NCBI GenBank assembly: GCA_033782935.1
Contig: JAWQEG010002482.1
Coordinates: 7,501 to 71,500 of the forward strand
Length of the DNA stretch: 64,000 bases
From: Petrolisthes cinctipes
Taxonomy: Eukaryota > Arthropoda > Malacostraca > Decapoda > Porcellanidae
Reading direction: 5' to 3'
Both the position numbers and the translations under genes were made by a program. Below, piece after piece: positions 61,801-64,000 of the stretch (within the stretch, counting starts at the first letter, position 1; the number at the start of each line of letters is the position of its first letter). A model generated the notes under the pieces. It was not told where the DNA came from. It saw only the letters and a program-made list of their open reading frames with translations, and did not search any database.

Positions 61801-62697
61801 AAATTAAATGTCATGTCGTTTTTACGTACAGTACATATATGGTAATGGTACATAGTTGGTTAATGTAGGAAGCTACTGATTCCACTAAACTACCTATACA
61901 CAGTATCTAAGGTCTAAGTATATCATTAAAGTACAGTACCTTTTATATATATTGCTCCATTGCGATCCTCTCCCAGCACAAGAGGGTTACGTTTGTTGCT
62001 TTTGGAGCTCGGCATCTTGACCAGTAGGTCAAATATATATTCGTTATATATCTCAGCAAAAGAAACAAAGATAGCATACATTGTGCTGCTATCACCACCA
62101 CCATCACTCCCATCCAGGCAGGTGTTATAATGGCACTGACTCGACAACTCTGTTGACATATACATGGAAATACTCTTACCTCAGAAGTATTATATTCCTG
62201 TGCTACAGGAAAACATTGATGCATACGAAATTGCTAGCAAAAATTACACAAACTACCGTACTGTATGAATATTTGTCTCAACACAAGCAAAATATACTAT
62301 GTATAACTTAAGGGTTCTTGGTAAGAAGATTTTATAATGCTTGGGAATTTTGTTACACTGAATTGGATAAAAGGGTAAACAGTACTTGGGCTTTGCAAGG
62401 CCAAAAATTTGGGTAAAATTTGTCACGAACACAATTCAGCAAAAGAAAACACACTTTCGCAATTGTGGTACATGCGATTATCATAAGTGATAGCAAAAGT
62501 GCCCAACACTGCATTGTAGAGTTGATATCTACAAAGATAGCACGACTTCAAATTTATACGAGACAAAAAATTGTAAGCATTTCATAAATACAGTTACCTC
62601 TGTTTCTTTCAGTCATGCTACTGGATGCTGCGCTGGTTTCACTCCCGGCCTGGGACAGTCTCACGCTGTCTTCACTACAAGACAACTTGGAGAGGCC
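28735..62697 (-). CDS. KIF20B: Kinesin-6 motor protein, KIF20B/MPP1-like; 27 exons traced, N-terminus outside window
   Basis: Gene-level entry; exons are listed separately. All splice phases agree and the exons add up to 4752 nt (1583 residues plus stop), counting from the loop-6 insert of the motor. The motor half has EIYNEYIFDLL, switch I NQNSSRSHS, switch II DLAGAER, then PYRDSKLTRLFQSFF and MIVNIS with DETLQVLKFSAIAKQ, the kinesin-6 pattern. After the neck come about 1000 residues of heptad-rich coiled coil, then a basic, Ser/Pro-rich tail ending VVRRQLRNKRK, close to the KIF20B tail. KIF20B is a plus-end motor of late mitosis and cytokinesis that bundles midzone microtubules. Against KIF20A: the coiled coil is far longer. 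The P-loop exon (GxxxSGKT) must lie right of 64000. The introns are full of transposable elements, and both convergence with DPP3 and CpG depletion suggest a long-transcribed housekeeping gene. Confidence 0.93.
28807..29184. other. Intronic sequence, nothing recognised
   Basis: Start of the last kinesin intron (read on plus). A run of ten A's near 28981; no element identified before the LINE at 29185. Confidence 0.5.
29185..30400 (+). mobile_element. Non-LTR retrotransposon, 5' part: zinc-finger ORF and AP-type endonuclease, 3'-truncated
   Basis: A GC-rich leader (29185-29330) precedes a frame with DRNIESNPGP (29393-29422), a 2A-like ribosome-skipping motif. Next is a PHD-like finger now broken (SCKNWIHF in one frame, WTCPTC in another), then the start of an exonuclease-endonuclease-phosphatase domain: INILQVNIDGINTKIQELTY and VILQETKL (29715-29825). 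Further on are GGDFNTK (30120) and SPDITFCSP with HGSDHLPI (30265-30360). Stops and frameshifts show it is dead. No reverse transcriptase follows, so the 3' part was lost. It lies antisense in the last kinesin intron. Confidence 0.85.
30710..31215 (+). repeat. Unclassified interspersed repeat family, copy A
   Basis: About 500 bp match copies B (41005-41630, inverted) and C (61490-61870). Shared landmarks include GTTATAAAACATGAC, TTTTTACGTACATATATGG, GACTGACTG and GTTGCCAATCAAAAACTAGC. No terminal repeats, coding frame or pol III boxes were recognised. Confidence 0.85.
31333..31775. mobile_element. MITE family 1, copy 1 (443 bp, TA target duplication)
   Basis: Terminal inverted repeats CAGTCGGCAAAAAAAGT(C/T)TCG and GAAACTTTTTTTGCCGACTG are flanked by TA. 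A second copy lies inverted at 63239-63702 and a decayed end at 42310-42383. It is CpG-rich within a CpG-poor domain, so probably young. It contains the perfect 24-bp palindrome at 31696-31719. No coding frame. Confidence 0.93.
31778..31993. mobile_element. MITE family 2 (216 bp), abutting MITE family 1
   Basis: Inverted ends CAGCCATGGCTGAAAGTCCA and TAGACTTTCAGCCATGGCTG (one or two mismatches over about 26 bp) are flanked by TA. Its left TA (31776-31777) is also the right TA of the preceding element, so the two sit back to back. It ends 18 bp from the kinesin exon at 32011. Confidence 0.88.
32011..32152 (-). CDS. KIF20B: KIF20B-like exon 26, tail
   Basis: Encodes LANKANDDHQLQLTEEDKPL then SKKTAQRKTRQLYQTD. 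The RKTRQLY stretch aligns with the KRKLY-type segment near the KIF20B C-terminus. One base completes the preceding codon. The donor is AAA then GTGAGT. Confidence 0.9.
32153..33296. other. Intron, nothing recognised
   Basis: Intron between exons 26 and 25. A G10 run lies near 32971. No transposon identified. Confidence 0.5.
33297..33448 (-). CDS. KIF20B: KIF20B-like exon 25, basic tail
   Basis: Encodes PLKLTSRKESEIDDEWQPSK, then RVPRTARKSTRKAK and APPNPYLKDQ. This is a lysine/arginine-rich segment suited to microtubule or nuclear-import contacts (inference). Ends in phase 2 at AG then GTGAGG. Confidence 0.9.
33800..33958 (-). CDS. KIF20B: KIF20B-like exon 24, tail
   Basis: Encodes DASQLGLDSSIEESVGKGEQ and on to RASRRIRNTTRSPSYEYE, with several Ser/Thr-Pro or basic-Ser sites. 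Phase 0 to phase 0. Confidence 0.9.
34100..34730 (-). mobile_element. Relic of a second LINE family (C-terminal reverse-transcriptase region)
   Basis: The minus strand reads VRGLNEGVLLPISSFGCETL, EMDMLRSLC and then, after a break, VRNTEIYKKCGVSKSLGQRV and VERWYGHLERL. This is the usual order downstream of a LINE reverse-transcriptase core. Frame-broken and CpG-poor, hence old. Confidence 0.75.
35070..35400 (+). mobile_element. Heavily deleted relic of the 39/58-kb LINE family
   Basis: Short blocks in family order: CCAACTGGGATTGGATG, ATAATGAAGGGTAGAA with TGGAAGTGAAAAGGGGACTGAGAA, GACCTGGTGTGAGA, and GGGAAGAGTACTGGAAGGAG. The intervening sequence is deleted. It ends about 20 bp from the exon 23 splice donor. 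Confidence 0.7.
35424..35528 (-). CDS. KIF20B: KIF20B-like exon 23, tail
   Basis: Encodes TVTIDSHATPGEKQQTPVTK then GRRCRKLRTLAYTPN. TPGEK, TPVTK and YTPN are possible proline-directed phosphosites. The donor AAT/GTGTGT is weak and chosen because it keeps phase 0; the exact 3' end is the least certain of the series. Confidence 0.78.
35529..36593. other. Intron, nothing recognised
   Basis: AT-rich intron. The CpG count falls to zero outside the exon across 36121-36593. Confidence 0.5.
36594..36708 (-). CDS. KIF20B: KIF20B-like exon 22, end of coiled coil
   Basis: Encodes RKEALNSTLMQEILDLKSQM then EKISASSSCQSTTNRLSK. Heptad pattern at first, then Ser-rich. One base plus AG of the previous exon gives Arg. 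Its two CpGs are the only ones in 36121-36720. Confidence 0.9.
36960..37530 (-). mobile_element. Decayed LINE reverse-transcriptase relic
   Basis: The minus strand retains AYDTVHGIEGWLQNAVQS and YTDNAVLLAYKLVESFAEVC (the YADD catalytic box altered to YTDN), then LKINESERKVMIVK across stops. Clearly a reverse-transcriptase relic; the family is uncertain, perhaps that at 34100-34730. Confidence 0.7.
37805..37934 (-). CDS. KIF20B: KIF20B-like exon 21, coiled coil
   Basis: Encodes VKKLLQHSVVSCNTSHTSEM then DSLHKQERELMDQDSQKLRNEV. Acceptor TTTTCAG, donor AG/GTTGGT, phases 1 to 2. Confidence 0.9.
38166..38912 (+). mobile_element. Internally deleted pogo/Tigger-like DNA transposon with perfect ends
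   Basis: Perfect terminal inverted repeats CACCTCGGTCTCGTATAGAA (continuing CGTC) with TA on both sides; 747 bp. A frame at 38492-38614 reads MPGRAFTKRKAISFDIKKEV and ISRKEKEGNTSIW, the start of a pogo/Tigger helix-turn-helix region. It is followed closely by Pro/Thr/Ser-rich sequence (HYLPPTTSTTTDAADSSQ) like the end of such transposases. The catalytic DDE core is missing, so it is non-autonomous. CpGs are retained, so it is probably recent. Confidence 0.85.
39070..40365 (+). mobile_element. 5'-truncated non-LTR retrotransposon with reverse-transcriptase domain (copy 1)
   Basis: Carries DQIFALKSIVEKYI, YAAFMDLEKAYDRVDRKAM, GVGGSLLKGIEAFY, FNIYIDGCMREM and the catalytic SLYADDTVLMAES. Then KFKYLGT-like (EFKYLGTVLCKHGSMEGEI) and the C-terminal TWTWSRAHQSRI, HVERMQGEE and WNRENWRHFCRGHPLGG. 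A deletion with a stop near 39320 and further breaks make it inactive, though YADD is intact. The 3' end (GAGCTATATAGATA) lies about 8 bp from the exon 20 splice donor. An RTE/jockey-type LINE judging from the domains and short tandem-repeat tail; the clade is an inference. Confidence 0.93.
40374..40491 (-). CDS. KIF20B: KIF20B-like exon 20, coiled coil
   Basis: Encodes EVRAVKEARQEEQQQHSIQF then EEQQDHIKQKEAEISSLQI. Donor ATAG/GTAAAC; the LINE copy begins within about 10 bases of this donor. Phase 0 to 1. Confidence 0.92.
41005..41630 (-). repeat. Unclassified interspersed repeat family, copy B (inverted relative to A)
   Basis: The longest copy. It aligns with the reverse complement of copy A at one end and of copy C at the other, so the full unit is at least 620 bp. 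Between 41355 and 41410 copies A and C read GTAAAAGTGAATTTTGAAT, whereas B has CATCATCATCATCATAATAT then GGTTTAACGTCCGTCTTACATG. That looks like a separate insertion or replacement. Confidence 0.85.
41686..41817 (-). CDS. KIF20B: KIF20B-like exon 19, coiled coil
   Basis: Encodes VDSLDRKLLKAEEKLEDKNH then NMEAIKAKYGDLQQKYDILEK. Phase 0 to 0, donor AAG/GTACAA. Confidence 0.92.
42310..42383. mobile_element. Decayed end of MITE family 1
   Basis: AGAGTACCAACCTTACC through GATACTTTTTATGCCGACTG, then TA, parallels the right end of the copy at 63239-63702. The other end was not found. Confidence 0.65.
42502..42654 (-). CDS. KIF20B: KIF20B-like exon 18, coiled coil
   Basis: Encodes SDLSKTRGEESRLCQDKTEL then QEKLDALKELSCSQTKLLTE and KEDIIAALHGK. 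Phase 0 to 0. Confidence 0.92.
42655..43133. other. Intron, nothing recognised
   Basis: AT-rich intron without visible elements. Confidence 0.5.
43134..43234 (-). CDS. KIF20B: KIF20B-like exon 17, coiled coil
   Basis: Encodes REVHLQMELESLEEQLSELK then GRVADQSTMNQLK. Acceptor CATTTTTAG; two bases complete an Asp codon begun in exon 16. Confidence 0.92.
43685..44801 (-). CDS. KIF20B: KIF20B-like exon 16, 1117-bp coiled-coil exon
   Basis: The largest exon: 372 codons plus one base, about a quarter of the visible protein. It starts LSDKFISIQEERASELLEIS and ends QSQLLQKDLQINTLK. The content is almost entirely Glu/Lys/Leu/Gln heptads with no proline-rich break, giving a long rod. Phase 0 to 1, donor AAAG/GTTAGT. 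A single large exon for the rod contrasts with the 70-260-bp exons around it. Confidence 0.95.
45165..45423 (-). CDS. KIF20B: KIF20B-like exon 15, coiled coil
   Basis: Encodes VKSKLLLEVAELRCRGQHQQ through LTKERDHLSENIRE. Donor GAG/GTAAGT. The acceptor (GAATAG) has a weak pyrimidine tract but keeps the frame: AG plus A gives Arg. Confidence 0.9.
45424..46158. other. Intron with a short dispersed motif
   Basis: At 45510-45545 AGCTGGACTCCTTGCCTGTCAG is the reverse complement of a stretch also seen near 61140, and similar to one near 37583 (GACAGGTAAGGGGTCCAGCT). This is a small interspersed repeat; nothing else recognised. Confidence 0.5.
46159..46253 (-). CDS. KIF20B: KIF20B-like exon 14, coiled coil
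   Basis: Encodes KYPNMAEKNREYQKMLEKAE then RRINDMEEESL. Phase 0 to 2. Confidence 0.92.
46254..46949. other. Intron; possible faint retroelement remains
   Basis: Minus-strand sequence near 46830-46920 is weakly coding-like (RMLERKLIG). Too decayed to call. Confidence 0.3.
46950..47078 (-). CDS. KIF20B: KIF20B-like exon 13, coiled coil
   Basis: Encodes ILAVSEKESQLEEARSMLSQ then QAAQVEERDQYIEELREQLA and SQQ. Donor CAG/GTGAGC. Confidence 0.92.
47406..47516 (-). CDS. KIF20B: KIF20B-like exon 12, coiled coil
   Basis: Encodes ELKVMLCEAAEIHIAKEDEC then TQLEKNLKLREQSLTQQ. Entry is phase 0, which forces a GC donor on the exon before it. Confidence 0.92.
47517..48783. other. Intron with GC-AG borders; otherwise nothing firm
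   Basis: The purine-rich plus-strand segment 47810-48200 may be old retroelement sequence, but no domain is visible. A GATA/TAGA run lies near 48130-48150. Confidence 0.45.
48784..48903 (-). CDS. KIF20B: KIF20B-like exon 11, coiled coil, GC splice donor
   Basis: Encodes EETKQVQKLSEGTENLAIKE then LQSRVEEKRSLLEKQNSEIQ. The frame to exon 12 works only if the exon ends CAG with the intron starting GCTAGT. The nearest GT (after GCTA) gives the wrong phase. GC-AG introns are a known minority class. Confidence 0.88.
49234..49419 (-). CDS. KIF20B: KIF20B-like exon 10, coiled coil
   Basis: Encodes ELGKKVEELEIDRNNLSDEV through LTDNYNRLEKEL. Acceptor TTGTTACAG, donor CTG/GTGAGT, 62 codons. Confidence 0.93.
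49420..50037. other. Intron; short similarity to the intron at 36.8 kb
   Basis: ATCAGTAAAATGGGC followed by CACTCACTCCCCCTTTCACG near 49608-49650 resembles ATCAGTGAAATGGGC with CAGTCAGTCCCTCATTT at 36849-36890. They may be pieces of one old element. Confidence 0.4.
50038..50203 (-). CDS. KIF20B: KIF20B-like exon 9, post-motor linker
   Basis: Encodes QCLKNQQARSEEDTEWKIQA, LMKTNQKIARKRFKPENDPD and EEYVSSLLYFQEQHK. Two in-frame donors (AAG/GTTAAG at 50038, or AAG/GTCAGC at 50032) would differ by Val-Lys. Confidence 0.9.
50577..50716 (-). CDS. KIF20B: KIF20B-like exon 8, start of the coiled coil
   Basis: Encodes ALVQHIKNLKEQLLKEHKEK then VELESRLREELCDEFSQHFV and EIENQF. It parallels the conserved kinesin-6 segment of the form LKxxLxxEKxEKLxLExxxREE just after the neck. 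Confidence 0.94.
51405..51986. mobile_element. Pogo/Tigger-type non-autonomous element (582 bp)
   Basis: Ends CACTCGACACTCCATTTCCC and GGAAATGGAGGGTCAAGTG are inverted and flanked by TA. Just outside, GGAAATGGAGGGTAGAGTGT (52000-52019) duplicates the right end in tandem (about 31-bp unit). A short frame near 51690 (LVSYFFRWW) may be a transposase remnant. Confidence 0.8.
52389..52718. mobile_element. MITE with long inverted arms and internal tandem repeat (330 bp)
   Basis: Inverted arms of about 65-80 bp contain CAAAGATTCACTACCCCCTT and GGCTGGCAGGAAGGCAAAGT, and are bordered by TA. The middle holds two copies of a unit of about 60 bp (GTCACTTACCACAAAC through CTAACTCTGTCCCATTACCA). No coding frame. 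Confidence 0.85.
52945..53017 (-). CDS. KIF20B: KIF20B-like exon 7, acidic linker
   Basis: Encodes DRTVEDQSMAVVKEEDEQED then EEYN, a Glu/Asp-rich linker between the motor/neck and the rod, as in KIF20 proteins. Phase 2 to 0. Confidence 0.92.
53188..55000 (+). mobile_element. Full-length but inactive Tc1-like transposon (1813 bp)
   Basis: Imperfect ends CAGTGCCTCCAAAAGTTCTT and CAAACTTTTGGTGGGCACTG lie between TA dinucleotides. The transposase reads on plus from the helix-turn-helix region near 53860 (KPGQSMREISRIVGLAEGTI) with several stops and frameshifts and a 53-bp tandem duplication (about 53952-54057). MVWGCFSYHG lies near 54450. The last 116 codons are intact (54547-54894): QDGAHCHTA and NSPDLNPIENLW, with 35 residues between the second Asp and the Glu. 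It sits antisense in the kinesin intron between exons 6 and 7. Confidence 0.93.
55243..55439. mobile_element. MITE (197 bp) with 29-bp ends and TA target duplication
   Basis: Ends CAGTCGTGGCAGATAGTCCT and (inverted) CAGTCGCGGCAAATAGTCCT continue TTGACCAG on both sides. No coding capacity. Probably mobilised by a Tc1/mariner transposase. Confidence 0.9.
55510..55790 (+). pseudogene. Fragment of another Tc1-like transposase
   Basis: After stops, the plus strand reads FPTGVMFWGCFSGEKGTGCL then FFLDK, the typical Tc1 block between the first and second catalytic residues. Preceding sequence (DPFVAAKNYSVPGMHANVLQ) may belong to it. No ends found. Confidence 0.65.
55944..56104 (-). CDS. KIF20B: KIF20B-like exon 6, neck region
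   Basis: Encodes VSLSQVKEPDVKVHVQPSKR then FTRFMRQSMRSSGRLSVPWI and NDVTFGE. It follows directly on the end of the motor and is basic and Ser-rich, as in the extended kinesin-6 neck. Confidence 0.93.
56388..56580 (-). CDS. KIF20B: KIF20B-like exon 5, C-terminal motor
   Basis: Encodes YNQLQKRSKKREVPVPYRDS, KLTRLFQSFFLGRGKAAMIV and NISRLPLLFDETLQVLKFSA. It holds the PYRDSKLT microtubule-contact loop/helix and the DETLxVLKFSAIA end of the motor. MIVNIS matches KIF20B better than KIF20A (MIVNVN). Confidence 0.97.
57000..57280 (+). mobile_element. Short LINE relic
   Basis: The plus strand reads VAAAVKTLKKILYKQKV then ESLIPILSYGCET, the usual segment after a LINE reverse transcriptase, followed by stops. 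A 33-bp tandem duplication (CATACTATCATATGGTTGTG) is included. Confidence 0.5.
57366..58200 (+). mobile_element. Pogo/Tigger-like element (835 bp), non-autonomous
   Basis: Ends CAGGCAACTCCCGTGTAACA and (inverted) CAGGCAACCCCCAGTTAACG are flanked by TA. From 57875 the plus strand encodes MPSKRPTMSPSVTKKTRK and TLKVKLDII, the N-terminal DNA-binding start of a pogo/Tigger transposase. An extra T near 57961 shifts the frame. Beyond it the continuation (HERGEKTNSIARYF) is visible in another frame, then stops. No DDE core. CpG-rich compared with its surroundings. Confidence 0.85.
58262..59720 (+). mobile_element. 5'-truncated non-LTR retrotransposon (copy 2), longest reverse-transcriptase region
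   Basis: The frame 58280-58975 reads MYKGKGSKEECGSYRGISLL, RGCVDQIFALKSIVEKYI, AAFLEKAYDRVDR (three residues shorter than copy 1), VGLRQGCVLSPWLFNIYMDG and SLFADETVL. The catalytic box is FADE instead of FADD, so the enzyme would be dead even where the frame is open. After a stop at 58976 the C-terminal part continues in another frame to 59714. The tail ATCGATAGATAGATAG is a short tandem repeat, as in RTE-type LINEs. Confidence 0.94.
59812..60246 (-). mobile_element. Non-LTR retrotransposon 3' fragment (copy 4), inverted next to copy 2
   Basis: The reverse complement matches copy 2 from the GGAGTAGGGCTCATCAGTC block to the conserved 3' end near the GCCATGGCCACCCCCTTGG motif, with a deletion of about 28 bp. 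The two 3' ends face each other about 95 bp apart, giving an inverted repeat of about 430 bp per arm inside the kinesin intron. Confidence 0.92.
60410..60538 (-). CDS. KIF20B: KIF20B-like exon 4, switch II
   Basis: Encodes LSVCDLAGAERAGKSRSNQD then RLKEAGNINSSLLVLSRCIE and AL. DLAGAER is the switch II / nucleotide-sensing motif, and KEAGNINSSL precedes the relay helix. Phase 2 to 2. Confidence 0.97.
60776..60959 (-). CDS. KIF20B: KIF20B-like exon 3, switch I
   Basis: Encodes LQEVRVHSSQEAMRLLDIGR, QNLHFAATRLNQNSSRSHSV and FTIKLIHLASADSPHVARVS. NQNSSRSHS is the switch I motif (NxxSSRSH) of kinesins. Acceptor TTTCCAG, donor CCAT/GTGAGT. Confidence 0.97.
61490..61870 (+). repeat. Unclassified interspersed repeat family, copy C
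   Basis: Matches copies A and B in TAGCTTGTAAACCACTCATG, GATACAGGATATTGAA-type sequence (here AATACAGGATATTGAAG), GTCTCCTCATGTACTTGTG and TTTTTACGTACAG. It extends about 90 bp further 5' than copy A, sharing GGCCTTCTGCTGCACTCACG with B. Confidence 0.85.
61940..62149 (-). CDS. KIF20B: KIF20B-like exon 2, motor core (EIYNE)
   Basis: Encodes YAIFVSFAEIYNEYIFDLLV, PSSKSNKRNPLVLGEDRNGA and IYIK, typical of kinesin-6 (VSFxEIYNExxYDLL, then LRLxED-type sequence). The 3' end is firm (AAAAG/GTACTG). The 5' end is uncertain: AG/AGTTG at 62149 keeps phase with exon 1, while CAG/TGC at 62135 would need the candidate 23-nt exon at 62165-62187. Confidence 0.88.
62165..62187 (-). CDS. Candidate 23-nt microexon of the KIF20B-like gene
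   Basis: TTCCTGTAG acceptor, CACAGGAATATAATACTTCTGAG, then a strong donor GTAAGA. Its length exactly bridges exon 1 (one base over) to the alternative phase-0 acceptor of exon 2 at 62135, giving AQEYNTSE. Boundaries are approximate to within a few bases and use is not proven. Confidence 0.35.
62598..62697 (-). CDS. KIF20B: KIF20B-like exon 1 of those seen, motor loop-6 insert
   Basis: Encodes GLSKLSCSEDSVRLSQAGSE then TSAASSSMTERNR. It is Ser-rich and unstructured, as expected of the kinesin-6 insertion before the EIYNE strand. It is not the true first exon: the P-loop and motor start must lie upstream, right of 64000 or nearly all so. Donor AGAG/GTAACT. Confidence 0.8.
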
Positions 62698-63238
62698 CTA
62701 TACAATGCATGGAAGACACAAAATTAATTTGCTACACAAAACTAAAACACAAGAATACATTACACTCAGCAAACCCCCCCATAATTCTCAATTAGTCATA
62801 GTTACCAAGGCAAAAATTTATTTATTTAAAAATCATTTTACAATGATAAAAATAACAGAGGAAGGTAGTCGTAACAAATTCCCTTCTGTCATACCACTAT
62901 ACAATAAGGGGAGGCCAAAACTCAGAATGGTGTCACCCTAATACACCTTGTTTAATTAAATAGGACATGACATCCCAGTAAGTAATGGGACGGAAACTCT
63001 GCAATTTTCATGTGCCAGGGAGAGGCTACGTACACCCACTAGGCCCGTATAGTATTTAAGACTATTTATCATCTACTCTTCTACCTTGGCCAGCCCTGAA
63101 GGAGTGTTTCAGTGAGGGAATAATATGTCAATTTGCATGAATAAATATACAGTATTATCAAAATATCTCAATTACTAAATAGAAAAAACAAATGGATACA
63201 GTGTCAGATTAAGTGTATCACAAAATGCATATACTGTA
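62698..63238. other. Intron, nothing recognised
   Basis: Presumed intron upstream of the loop-6 exon. No element ends seen. Confidence 0.45.
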
Positions 63239-63702
63239 CAGTCGGCAAAAAAAGTTTCGTTACCATCCTTTTAACACTGTGATGTAATGTTGGTAGGCCT
63301 GGCGTGACGCGAGTGTCTTATATATACCTCCGTCACCCCATGTGCTCCTCAGTGCCTATTGGGCAGGGGAGTAGGAATGATGTTCTTTACCCTGTGCTAC
63401 TTTTTCTGGGTATTTCACGGTTATTCTTGTTCTAAAATACTCAAACTCATTTCTTTATGTTTAATAATGAATAGTTAAATAGCAAGAGTTCTTGAACACT
63501 CAAAATTTAATTAAAAATCAGCTAAACTTTTGATATAAAAAATTTGTCACTGACGCGGCCCGAGTATTATAGGCAGGGGCGAAGACAATACCAGTCTCGG
63601 ATGACGAGGCACACCTGCCCAGTAGGCGGAGTACTAATCTTACCGCGCTTAACCATGTTCAAATTAACGTAGGGGTGGTAACGAAACTTTTTTTGCCGAC
63701 TG
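63239..63702. mobile_element. MITE family 1, copy 2 (464 bp, inverted relative to copy 1)
   Basis: Same terminal repeats as 31333-31775, beginning CAGTCGGCAAAAAAAGTTTC, with TA on both sides. The internal sequence matches the reverse complement of copy 1 (for example AAAATCAGCTAAACTTTTGATATAA, in part). It lacks copy 1's 24-bp palindrome. Confidence 0.93.
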
Positions 63703-63770
63703 TACAGTAGAAAAAGTTGTCTCAACCTGCCTGGGTCAATGCTGTCATCTACATATGCATCCAGTCATAC

Positions 63771-63899
63771 CTTATGGATATCAACCCCAATATACAGGGA
63801 ACAGTTCATATCAAGATTAATTTGAAAATCAGACATCCAATATTTTTTTATGATTATGCTGATTGGTGTGGAGTATTCAGCTGACCCAGGATTAAGGGG
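63771..63899 (-). CDS. Candidate upstream exon of the KIF20B-like gene
   Basis: A strong acceptor (TTTTTCTATTATCTTTAG) and donor (AAG/GTATGA) enclose 43 open codons: PLNPGSAEYSTPISIIIKKY, WMSDFQINLDMNCSLYIGVD and IHK. Phase 0 at both ends joins exon 1 correctly. CSLYIGVDIHK is loosely like the kinesin-6 segment before the insert (the GRLYTKMNLKP type). The first half is not recognisable, so this remains tentative. Confidence 0.4.
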
Positions 63900-64000
63900 C
63901 TAAAGATAATAGAAAAATTATATTAAGAATGAAACTACTTCCTTTTACACCAATGAAAGTTGGAATATCATACTATATACTATAGACAGTAGTATCATAA

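Noticed and set aside
1..64000. tRNA, rRNA or snRNA genes
   Set aside because: I found no A/B-box pair with a cloverleaf or other convincing RNA gene by eye; a tRNAscan or Rfam search would be needed to exclude them.

Overview
This is eukaryotic, intron-containing nuclear DNA. Dense dinucleotide microsatellites, decayed LINEs, Tc1/pogo elements and arthropod-like gene content suggest an arthropod, most likely a malacostracan (decapod) crustacean. The species is an inference; the sequence does not name it.

Left part (1 to about 23.6 kb): mostly non-coding, rich in long (GT)n, (CT)n and (GA)n tracts, five minisatellites and pyrimidine-rich stretches, with ordinary CpG frequency. One coding exon is recognisable, on the minus strand at 19183-19358. 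It encodes a signal peptide and a cysteine-rich LRRNT cap, the first coding exon of an LRIG/Slit-type leucine-rich-repeat surface protein whose later exons I could not find.

Middle (24.5 to 27.9 kb): a plus-strand dipeptidyl peptidase 3 gene (DPP3, M49 zinc peptidase). Its 717 codons lie in one uninterrupted exon, preceded by a phase-compatible exon that would add a basic N-terminal extension.

Right part (28.7 to 64 kb): one large minus-strand gene for a kinesin-6 motor resembling KIF20B (MPP1). I traced 27 coding exons whose phases all agree (4752 nt, 1583 residues plus stop). They run from the loop-6 insert of the motor through switch I, switch II and a long coiled coil to a basic tail. 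The ATP-binding P-loop lies beyond the right edge. DPP3 and KIF20B converge tail to tail with 817 bp between their stop codons. The kinesin introns carry non-LTR retrotransposon copies, a 1.8-kb Tc1-like element, two pogo/Tigger-like derivatives, several TA-flanked MITEs and an unclassified repeat family.

The most striking large-scale signal is an abrupt CpG change near 23.58 kb. CpG is normal to the left and almost absent to the right, except in exons and some young transposon copies. This fits mosaic invertebrate gene-body methylation, with the housekeeping pair DPP3 and KIF20B on the methylated side and the LRR gene and repeats on the unmethylated side. The CpG-containing palindrome TACCGGTA occurs eight times left of this boundary, and I found none to its right.
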